A stretch of DNA of 24,439 bases, taken from Thermoflexales bacterium. Lineage in GTDB: Bacteria; Chloroflexota; Anaerolineae; Fen-1058. Shown piece after piece: positions 13,434 to 19,592 of the stretch; positions within the stretch are counted from its first letter, which is position 1; every line of letters begins with the position of its first letter. The stretch covers positions 1 to 24,439 of the forward strand of contig JAFGFO010000022.1 in assembly GCA_016931085.1 (NCBI GenBank), in the 5' to 3' direction. The position numbers and the translations under genes were made by a program. The notes beneath the pieces were generated by a model. It worked only from the letters and a program-made list of their open reading frames with translations. It made no database searches and had not been told where the DNA came from.

Positions 13434-14417
13434 TCATGGCGCGACCTGCAATCTGGCCGTGACCGGCTCGGCGCCGGGGGCGGATAGCTTGATGGTGTAC
13501 GCACCGGCCTGGTCAGGCACCAGCAGCCAGCGCCAGGCCAGCCCTTCGCCCGCCGTGCCGCCCTCTAGTTCGAACACCTGGGGGGCCGCTGCCGCCCCGC
13601 TGACGTCGAGCTTGAACTCGGCGAGCGGTACGCTGCTGCCGCCTTCGATCATGATGGCCGAGCCGACCCGGGCTGCCCCGACGACGGGGGCGGCTTGCAG
13701 CGACAGTTGGGCCGGCACGCGGGACACGATGGTCAATTCCGCGTCGTCCCAATAGGCGTCGTTGTGCTTGTAGGGCCACAGCGCGTCGCAGCGCAAAAAG
13801 AGCGTCACTTGTGAGGCCTGGGCGATCACTTCCAGCACGGGCAACTGGGCGTGGGTGTTGTAGATGTGGACCGCCTTGCCCCACACCACCGTGCCGGCTC
13901 GCGCGTCGGCGCCGCCGGTGGGATCGATCCCGATCCAAAAACGCATATTGCGAGCGGCGTCGTCGCCGATCGTGCCCGCCTCGGCCCAGAACGCGTTGCT
14001 GCCTACCTCCTGGCCTTCGCTCCAGCGCGGGTCGTCGCGGTGGAGATTCTGGTCGTTGAAGCCATCGTTGCTCCAGCCGTGCGCCCAGGCCGTGGCGCGT
14101 AGCTGTGCGCCGGGCTGGACGCTGACGCTTTGGTAGACGCCGGCGTCCATGACCTTGCCAAAGGCAAAGTACATCAAGGCATTTTTCGGGCTGGGGCGCT
14201 CGCCCTCTGAGTGAACGCGATTGGGACTCTTGAAGGGCGGCTCGTCGGGGATCACCCTCATCTCTGGCCGGCAGTAGCCCACCTTGTTGGCATTGTCGTG
14301 CGTGGCCGGCCCCTCGTACCAAAAGGCCGTCCAACCATCGGGCACGTTGAGCTCGGCAAAGGTCTGGTGGTGTGTGTCCCCTTCAAAACTGGGGTTTTTG
14401 AGCAAGTTCTCGCTCAT
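13434..14417 (-). CDS. Carbohydrate-binding-like protein with Ig-like C-terminal domain
   Basis: A 327-residue paralogue of the protein at 629-1321. The N-terminal about 230 residues (from ENLLKNPSFEGD to WDDAELTIVSR) form the CBM-like beta-sandwich. Residues about 235-327 look like a separate Ig-like domain (FKLDVSGAAAAPQVFELEGG, then AGAYTIKLSAPGAEPVTARL). No signal peptide is visible. A GGAG ribosome site 6 bp before the ATG fixes the start. It follows the amidase gene by 38 bp in the same direction, suggesting co-transcription, and the glycoside hydrolase-like gene lies 249 bp downstream. Ligand unknown; cell-wall glycan is an inference from the amidase neighbour. Confidence 0.75.
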   Translation of the reverse strand: MSENLLKNPSFEGDTHHQTFAELNVPDGWTAFWYEGPATHDNANKVGYCRPEMRVIPDEPPFKSPNRVHSEGERPSPKNALMYFAFGKVMDAGVYQSVSVQPGAQLRATAWAHGWSNDGFNDQNLHRDDPRWSEGQEVGSNAFWAEAGTIGDDAARNMRFWIGIDPTGGADARAGTVVWGKAVHIYNTHAQLPVLEVIAQASQVTLFLRCDALWPYKHNDAYWDDAELTIVSRVPAQLSLQAAPVVGAARVGSAIMIEGGSSVPLAEFKLDVSGAAAAPQVFELEGGTAGEGLAWRWLLVPDQAGAYTIKLSAPGAEPVTARLQVAP

Positions 14418-14455
14418 GCGGGTCTCCTTTCAGTTCGATGTTGGGGCCAGGCCGC

Positions 14456-15241
14456 TCACGGGCCGCCGGTGAGGAAGCAGACGATCCCATCGACGATCCC
14501 CCCGCTTACCAGCTCAGGGTGCTGGGTCAACAGGGGCCGGTCGAGGTAGAGAAAGCCTGTCTCGATGATGGCAGCCGGCGTCTCGGGCGCTATTTCGTAA
14601 AAGCCGTGGTAAGAGGTCATGTCGGGCGTGATGCTGTTGGCGTGGAAGGGCAGCCCGGTGCGCGCCGCGTAATGCGCGGATAAGCATTTCACCAATCTGT
14701 CTTCCGCCTCGGGCACGTGGCTGTTCAACACGCGGGCCACTTTGAAGCCAGTGGCTTCTTCGTTGATGAACTCGCACGAGTCGGCGTGGATGGATAACAG
14801 CAGCAGCGCCCGGTAGTCGGTCAGGCGGGAGTCGTACTCTTCGAGAATGTCGACGATGTAACCGCGCATGCGAAGCGCTGCGGCCACGCGCTGGGCGATG
14901 TCAAAGTTGACCTCGGCCTCGGTCAGCCCGTCTGCGCAGATCGCGCCGGAATCGTAGCCGCGATGGCCGGACACGATGCCGATGCGCAGGGGCGTGGGCG
15001 TTGGGGTGGGGACAGCCGTGGGCAGCGGTGTGGGTGTGGGTGGCGCCAGGAAGGCCGGCAGGCGCACCCAGGCGTGCGGTGCACTTCCCGCCGCTGAGGA
15101 GGGGGGCAGGCTGATGGTGTAGATCACCAGGATGGCGATGACAGCCGACACCAGCATGGTCAGGCTGAGCGAAATCCGCTGCGCCCGCTCCAACAAGTCC
15201 CATCTGAAGAGTGTCGAGTCTGGCTCGTCGTGGATGGCCAT
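14456..15241 (-). CDS. N-acetylmuramoyl-L-alanine amidase (Amidase_3), membrane anchored
   Basis: A 261-residue zinc amidase that would cut the bond between N-acetylmuramic acid and L-alanine in peptidoglycan. A cytoplasmic N-terminus is followed by a helix (SLTMLVSAVIAILVIYTISL, about 26-45), then a P/T-rich linker (about 68-84). The catalytic domain has H93 (SGHRG), E108 (LTEAEVN) and H152 (SIHAD) as zinc ligands and E227 (IIETGFL) as catalytic glutamate. I chose the internal ATG because GGAGG lies 8 bp before it; the longer ORF has 28 extra residues encoded by promoter-like DNA. It heads the minus-strand run and is divergent from the zinc-ribbon gene. Confidence 0.92.
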   Translation of the reverse strand: MAIHDEPDSTLFRWDLLERAQRISLSLTMLVSAVIAILVIYTISLPPSSAAGSAPHAWVRLPAFLAPPTPTPLPTAVPTPTPTPLRIGIVSGHRGYDSGAICADGLTEAEVNFDIAQRVAAALRMRGYIVDILEEYDSRLTDYRALLLLSIHADSCEFINEEATGFKVARVLNSHVPEAEDRLVKCLSAHYAARTGLPFHANSITPDMTSYHGFYEIAPETPAAIIETGFLYLDRPLLTQHPELVSGGIVDGIVCFLTGGP

Positions 15242-15261
15242 GTGTGCTTCCCTCCAACCTA

Positions 15262-15290
15262 ATCTTACCCCAAAGTTGCCCAATGTGCAA
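15262..15290 (-). promoter_or_regulatory. Candidate promoter for the amidase gene
   Basis: Leftwards, TTGCAC (15290-15285), a 17-bp spacer and TAAGAT (15267-15262) lie just upstream of the GGAGG site of the amidase. About 7 of 12 positions match consensus. Confidence 0.42.
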
Positions 15291-15301
15291 ATGCGGGAAT
15301 G

Positions 15302-15310
15302 TGGTAAAAT
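15302..15310 (+). promoter_or_regulatory. Extended -10 promoter for the zinc-ribbon gene
   Basis: TGGTAAAAT is a TGn extension followed by TAAAAT, 53 bp before the ATG. No convincing -35 lies at the right distance. Confidence 0.45.
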
Positions 15311-15362
15311 AGGCGCGCTGGACATATTCCCCCTGCTGGGGGAGGATCACGAGGAGGCTGAG

Positions 15363-15722
15363 ATGAATTGCCCAAAATGCAAAGTCGAAATGGAAAAGGT
15401 GAGTTACCAGTCTGTCGAGGTCGACCGCTGCACGCGCTGCGGCGGGATCTGGTTCGATTTGCTGGAGCACAAGCGCCTGAAAGGCCTGCCGGGGGCGGAA
15501 GCGCTGGACGTTGGCAGCCCCGACCGGCAGGCAGCACTCGATGCGCTCGAGAAAGTGGATTGTCCTGTCTGCCAGACGCGCATGACACGCCTGGCGGACG
15601 TGAGGCAGCCGCACATCTGGTACGAAAGCTGCCCCGTGTGCAGCGGCGTGTTCTTCGACGCTGGCGAGTTCCGGGACTATAAGGAAGAGACGCTGTTCGA
15701 GCTGATCAAGACCTGGCTCTAG
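15363..15722 (+). CDS. Double zinc-ribbon (zf-TFIIB-type) protein
   Basis: A 119-residue protein with two zinc ribbons. The first is CPKC (3-6) with CTRCGGIWFD, the second CPVC with CPVCSGVFFDAGEF. The C-x2-C ... C-x2-C-x-G-x-[WF]-F-D pattern is that of the zf-TFIIB-like family of small bacterial proteins of unknown role. The start is set by GAGGAGG about 6 bp before the ATG. The TAG stop lies within the CTAG left end of element E2, so the final leucine codon and stop sit on the element boundary. It is divergent from the amidase gene. Confidence 0.88.
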   Translation: MNCPKCKVEMEKVSYQSVEVDRCTRCGGIWFDLLEHKRLKGLPGAEALDVGSPDRQAALDALEKVDCPVCQTRMTRLADVRQPHIWYESCPVCSGVFFDAGEFRDYKEETLFELIKTWL

Positions 15723-15851
15723 GAGCTTGTCGGAGAGACGCCCGTAGGGCAGGTTTCCACGCGAAGCGTGCCACAGCCACGGCGGCTATCCGCAGGACGC
15801 CTTTGGCGTAGAAAGCCGCCCTACAAAACGCTCTCTCCGACAGCCTGCTAG
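15719..15851 (+). mobile_element. Element E2: CTAG-ended, TIR-bounded non-autonomous element
   Basis: A 133-bp unit with left end CTAGGAGCTTGTCGGAGAGA and right end (complement) CTAGCAGGCTGTCGGAGAGA, matching at 17 of 20. A second nested pair, GTAGGGC and GCCCTAC, and the inner hairpin CACGCGAAGCGTG let the whole unit fold as one branched hairpin. It begins inside the stop codon of the zinc-ribbon gene and ends 28 bp before the SRPBCC start. E3 is the inverted copy, with about five mismatches by eye. Confidence 0.85.
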
Positions 15852-15879
15852 CCACGGCACGTTACAGAAAGGAAAAGCG

Positions 15880-16560
15880 ATGTCTAGTCAATCTCGCCTG
15901 GCGCGTGTAGGAGAATCCTTGCTGGGGGCAGCCCAGGTAGCCGGCGCCTTGATTTTGTCGCCCCTGCTTCGCTCCTGGTATAATCGCTGGGGCGTGAGCG
16001 GCGAAGAAACACGGCGCTCTTTGCCGGGCGACGAGCTGGCGCCTTCGCCGCACATGAGTTATACGCGGGCGCTCGTCGTCCACGCGCCGGCCGAGCGCGT
16101 GTGGCAGTGGCTGGTGCAGATCGGCCAGGGCCGCGGTGGAATGTACAGTTTCGATGGCCTCGAAAACCTGGCCGGCTGCGATATCCATACCGTGAACCGC
16201 ATCGTCCCCGAGCTTCAAGACTTGAGGGTGGGCGAGCTCATCCGCTTAGGCCCCAAAGGCTATCCCTGCTTCTGCGTGGTGGCTGTTGAGCCAAAGCGCT
16301 CGCTTGTCCTGGTCGGCGCCGATCCCAAAACGGAGCAAGCCGTGGCTTACGTGGAAGAAAAGCCCAAGGGCTATTCCCTCGCCACCTGGCAGTTCTTTCT
16401 CGAACCCTCGGGCGATGGCGCGACACGTCTTTTCACGCGCCAAAGGTTGGCGTACAGCCCCGAGCTGGCTGCGGTGTGGCGCGTCACGGAACCCATCAGC
16501 TTTGTCATGGAGCGCAAGATGTTGCTGGGCATCAAGCGGCGCGCGGAAAAGGAAGCTTGA
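15880..16560 (+). CDS. SRPBCC-fold protein
   Basis: A 226-residue protein. A hydrophobic N-terminal helix ([15 protein letters not shown]) is followed by [43 protein letters not shown]. The AP-x-E-x-V-W-x-W-L-V-Q stretch begins the START/SRPBCC helix-grip fold, which binds hydrophobic ligands. The pattern [17 protein letters not shown] is usual in this bacterial subgroup. AAAGGA lies 8 bp before the ATG. The 3' end overlaps the convergent phosphotransferase gene by 29 bp, so the transcripts are antisense there. Ligand unknown. Confidence 0.85.
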   Translation: MSSQSRLARVGESLLGAAQVAGALILSPLLRSWYNRWGVSGEETRRSLPGDELAPSPHMSYTRALVVHAPAERVWQWLVQIGQGRGGMYSFDGLENLAGCDIHTVNRIVPELQDLRVGELIRLGPKGYPCFCVVAVEPKRSLVLVGADPKTEQAVAYVEEKPKGYSLATWQFFLEPSGDGATRLFTRQRLAYSPELAAVWRVTEPISFVMERKMLLGIKRRAEKEA

Positions 16561-19057
16561 CCGCCTCTGACAAGCTGACCACGCCGGCGCTGCCGTCCAC
16601 GGTGATGATTTGACCGCTGTGGATGCGCGTGGTCGCCACACCTGTGCCCAGCACCGCCGGGATGCCATACTCGCGCGCCACGATGGAGCCGTGACTCAGC
16701 GGCCCGCCCACGTCGGTGACGACAGCCGAGGCCATGGCAAAGAGGGGGGTCCAGGCCGGTGTGGTGATCGAGGCCACCAACACTTCGCCGGGCTTCATCT
16801 GGCCAAAATCCTCCGGCCCAGTCAAGACACGAGCCGGGGCAGTCACGCAGCCCGGGCTGGTGGCCACGCCCCTGAGGCTGTTTCCGCGCTGCCGCTTTCG
16901 CCTGGCCTTGAGGGCGCCCAGGTCTATACCCAGGAATTTCATTTGGGGCAGCATCACCGGCGGCGAGACGCGCCTGGCGGCGCGCCAGGCCGCTTTGCGT
17001 TGTGAGACAATCCCAGACAGGCCGTCCAACGCCTCACCACTGTCCAGCCTGGCCGCGGTCTGCTCCACCTCGTCCTGCTTCAACCAAAAGATGTCGCCGG
17101 GCGTCTCGATCATTCCGCCGGCGGTGAAACGGCGGCCCAGCTCGCCCAGCATCTGCCGCAGCAAGGGATAGCCCAGGCCGACATCGGCCAGCCCGTCTTC
17201 GCGCAGAGGCGCATAGCGCTGCGCCGGTGCGAGGAATTTGCGAAAAAGCCGCAGACGCAGCCCTTTCAATCTGTCCAGTGTCGCCTGCGCCGCCTGCTCG
17301 CGCCGCTCGGCGGTGGCCCGCTGGCGTGCGTGCGGATTGACCCCCTGGCCACTGACGAACAGCTTGCACATGTCCAGCAGCGGCGCAGGATCGTCGGCAG
17401 GCACGGGGTTGGCAAAGTCGAGATCGTAGATGGTGTGACCGTAAGACTGCAAGTGCGCCTGGAAGCGGCCCCGGAACTCGCCCCAATCGTCCGCATCCAC
17501 GCCCGGCGGCGTCTGATCGTCCAAGAGTTGGGTGGCGAGTCGAGGGGCCGGTGTGTCCTTCAGATAGGCTGCCAGGGCTGGCGCGGCGCGGCCGCGGACC
17601 CACCCGGCCAAATCGTACAGCGACTTTTCCGCCCGGATGGGGACGCTGTCGAATCCCAGCAAATAGCTAGGCGCGGGCGGATCGCCGCGCCGTTTGATCA
17701 GCCGATCGTAAACGCTCGTGAACAAGGCCTCGCTGATCCAGGCGGCCGGGATGACGCCGGACAACAACGCCCCGTAAGCATCGATCGCCGCTTCCATCAG
17801 CTCGCGCGCCGCGTTCACGAGCCCGGCCGCCGGGAGATCGCGCCATGGCTGGGCCTGCCAACGCTCCACAGTGGCTACGTAGCGCGGCCGGCCTGTGCCG
17901 CTCCAGCGCTCGACCGCACCCGAGGCCATGCGCCTGGCGATCCCAACGCTGTCCCACAAGATCCGCGCGATCGACCCAGCCTTGAGCGAGCCATTGTAGT
18001 AGGCGTATTCGTTGACGGTGATGATGATCTCCTCCGGCATCATGCCCGGCCTGCCGAAAAACGCGGCCAGCAGCCGGCCCAAGCTGGTGTTGATCGCCGT
18101 CCGGCCCAGACTGCCGAACAGCGGCGTCAGCGGTTGGGCCATCAATTCGACGATGTTGTTGCGCATGGCAGAGTAGACGCCTTCAGGCAGCTTCCACTCG
18201 CTTGGGACCGGCGGTTCGGGGGTGGGCAGGGCCGTGATCGGCCGAGCCTGGACGATGGCAAACTCCCCCTCAGCCAGCGTCCACTCGATGTCCATAGGCA
18301 TGCCGTACAACGTCTCGATCCGCGCGCCCAAACGCACCAGCTCGGCGGCTTGCGCATCGGAGAGCACGGGGGCGCGGCGCAAGGCCTCGGGGACGGGCTG
18401 CTCTTGCGTGCCGCTTCCCCCCAGCACCGTTGCGACCAGCTTGTCGGCCGTTTCGCGCTCGATGACGCGCCCGCTCGTTTTATCCACGCAGAGGGTGTCC
18501 GGCGTTACCAGCCCGCTCACAATGGCCTCGCCCATGCCCCAGGCCGCGTTGATGATGGCCTGGTCGCGGCTTCCGGTGACTGGGTTGGCGGTGAACAGCA
18601 CGCCGGAGCTGTCCGCGCACACGAGTTGTTGGACGATGACGGCGATTTCGTGCGCGCCGCTGATGCCTTTGACCTGGCTATAAGCCTGCACGCGCTCGTT
18701 CTGCCTGGAGCGATATACGGCCTGGATGGCCTGGTAGATCTCCTCGTCGGTGCGCACGTTGAGCACGGTCTCAAACTCGCCGGCAAACGAGGCTTGGGCC
18801 GAATCTTCACTCAACGCGGACGAGCGCACGGCAAACGCCCCGCCACTCGCTGCGCGCAAGCCGGTCAGGTGAACCTGGACCTGGGCCCAGGCTTCCGCCT
18901 TCAGCCCCTCACCGTCAAAGGCGGCGGGCAGGACGACAAAGCCATCCGGCACCGGGTAGCCCGCCTGGAAGAGCCGCGCCAGCGACTTGCCTTTGCCGCC
19001 GGCCAGGGCGTGTTGCTCTATCGCCAATTCTTGGAACGAGCGCACTGTGTCACTCAT
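16532..19057 (-). CDS. PEP-synthase-like phosphotransferase with rifampin-phosphotransferase domain order
   Basis: An 841-residue enzyme. The N-terminal half is an ATP-grasp nucleotide-binding domain (GGKGKSLARLFQAGYPVPDG at about 20-39, AVRSSALSEDS at about 75, IEWTLAEGEFAIVQARPI at about 270). A central helical region of about 400 residues follows. The C-terminal phosphohistidine domain has TSPGC and GGPLSHGSIVAREYGIPAV, with H789 as the swivelling phosphocarrier. The protein stops after this domain, so it lacks the TIM barrel that binds PEP or pyruvate in PpsA and PpdK. This ATP-substrate-His order and length match rifampin phosphotransferase, but the substrate here is not shown. The start overlaps the 80-aa gene by 8 bp. 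The 3' end overlaps the SRPBCC gene. Confidence 0.88.
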   Translation of the reverse strand: MSDTVRSFQELAIEQHALAGGKGKSLARLFQAGYPVPDGFVVLPAAFDGEGLKAEAWAQVQVHLTGLRAASGGAFAVRSSALSEDSAQASFAGEFETVLNVRTDEEIYQAIQAVYRSRQNERVQAYSQVKGISGAHEIAVIVQQLVCADSSGVLFTANPVTGSRDQAIINAAWGMGEAIVSGLVTPDTLCVDKTSGRVIERETADKLVATVLGGSGTQEQPVPEALRRAPVLSDAQAAELVRLGARIETLYGMPMDIEWTLAEGEFAIVQARPITALPTPEPPVPSEWKLPEGVYSAMRNNIVELMAQPLTPLFGSLGRTAINTSLGRLLAAFFGRPGMMPEEIIITVNEYAYYNGSLKAGSIARILWDSVGIARRMASGAVERWSGTGRPRYVATVERWQAQPWRDLPAAGLVNAARELMEAAIDAYGALLSGVIPAAWISEALFTSVYDRLIKRRGDPPAPSYLLGFDSVPIRAEKSLYDLAGWVRGRAAPALAAYLKDTPAPRLATQLLDDQTPPGVDADDWGEFRGRFQAHLQSYGHTIYDLDFANPVPADDPAPLLDMCKLFVSGQGVNPHARQRATAERREQAAQATLDRLKGLRLRLFRKFLAPAQRYAPLREDGLADVGLGYPLLRQMLGELGRRFTAGGMIETPGDIFWLKQDEVEQTAARLDSGEALDGLSGIVSQRKAAWRAARRVSPPVMLPQMKFLGIDLGALKARRKRQRGNSLRGVATSPGCVTAPARVLTGPEDFGQMKPGEVLVASITTPAWTPLFAMASAVVTDVGGPLSHGSIVAREYGIPAVLGTGVATTRIHSGQIITVDGSAGVVSLSEAVKLPFPRAA

Positions 19058-19292
19058 TTCGTCTTTCTCCTTGTTCCTGTTCGATCAGGCTGACGGAGAC
19101 CACCGTCAAATTCAAGTCCCAAATCCATCCCATGATGCCGCGCAGGGCAGCCTGGTCGGCGACATCACCCGTCAGCGTCGTCGTCTCGCGCTCCCGTGTG
19201 ATTGTCATGCCGTGGAAGCAGTCCGACCAGCTCTCGCCAAGCCGCCCTCGCAGCTTGATTTGATACCTTACGGGCAAGTCGACAGTCTTCAT
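19050..19292 (-). CDS. Small 80-residue protein, unrecognised, coupled to the phosphotransferase
   Basis: An 80-residue protein with sheet-forming ends (VDLPVRYQIKLRG; LNLTVVSVSLIEQ), a central REtTTLTGDVADQAALRGIM segment and a WSDCF motif. The pattern T-L-T-G-x-x-x-D-Q-A-A-L-x-G resembles a small conserved protein that I cannot name. A GGAG site lies 8 bp before the ATG. The stop overlaps the phosphotransferase start by 8 bp, which argues for co-translation and a related function. It lies downstream of the GTACGGTT repeat promoter. Confidence 0.72.
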   Translation of the reverse strand: MKTVDLPVRYQIKLRGRLGESWSDCFHGMTITRERETTTLTGDVADQAALRGIMGWIWDLNLTVVSVSLIEQEQGERRNE

Positions 19293-19316
19293 CGAGTGAT
19301 CTCCTATGTTGGGTAT

Positions 19317-19374
19317 AGTATAACCGAGAAGGAGTACGGTTGTACAGAGCCAAAAGTACGGTTGGGGTACGGTT
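19317..19374 (-). promoter_or_regulatory. Candidate activated promoter with three GTACGGTT direct repeats
   Basis: Leftwards, a -10-like TATACT lies at 19322-19317, 25 bp from the gene. No good -35 hexamer is present. GTACGGTT occurs at 19334-19341, 19356-19363 and 19367-19374, i.e. with offsets of 22 and 11 bp, close to two and one helical turns. The nearest copy borders or overlaps where a -35 would be. This fits binding of a regulator on one DNA face, but the binding protein is unknown; the LuxR-type regulator next door is one candidate. Confidence 0.5.
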
Positions 19375-19380
19375 TTGTGG

Positions 19381-19444
19381 AGACCCTAAAGGTCTTTGCG
19401 CAGCACCCCCAAACGGAGTGCAGGGGGCAAGACCTTTAGGGTCT
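19381..19444. repeat. 64-bp perfect-armed palindrome joined to element E3
   Basis: AGACCCTAAAGGTCTT (19381-19396) and AAGACCTTTAGGGTCT (19429-19444) are exact inverted repeats of 16 bp. Inside, TTGC/GCAA-like and CCCCC/GGGGG runs extend the stem. The right arm's last two bases, CT, are the first two of E3's CTAG. It may act as a terminator or be a separate repeat family into whose end E3 inserted. Confidence 0.9.
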
Positions 19445-19575
19445 AGCAGGCTGTCGGAGAGAGCGTTTTGTAGGGCGGCTTTCTACGCCAAAGGCGTCCT
19501 GCGGATAGCCGCCGCGCTTGTGGCACGCTTCGCGTGGGAACCTGCCCTACGGGTGTCTCTCCGACAAGCTCCTAG
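19443..19575 (-). mobile_element. Element E3: inverted copy of E2
   Basis: Read on the minus strand it begins CTAGGAGCTTGTCGGAGAGA and ends TCTCTCCGACAGCCTGCTAG, with the same 133-bp length and the same nested GTAGGGC/GCCCTAC arms as E2. About five substitutions separate the two copies by eye. Its GGAG end lies 17 bp after the TAG stop of the LuxR-type gene, on the same side and orientation as E1 and E2 relative to their upstream genes. No ORF of its own. Confidence 0.85.
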
Positions 19576-19592
19576 TGGAAGCTCTTTTCGGA

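Noticed and set aside
17330..19093. Long plus-strand open frame opposite the phosphotransferase gene
   Set aside because: It is the mirror of a high-GC gene with clear motifs; the frame is rich in R, Q, H and D with no recognisable domain.
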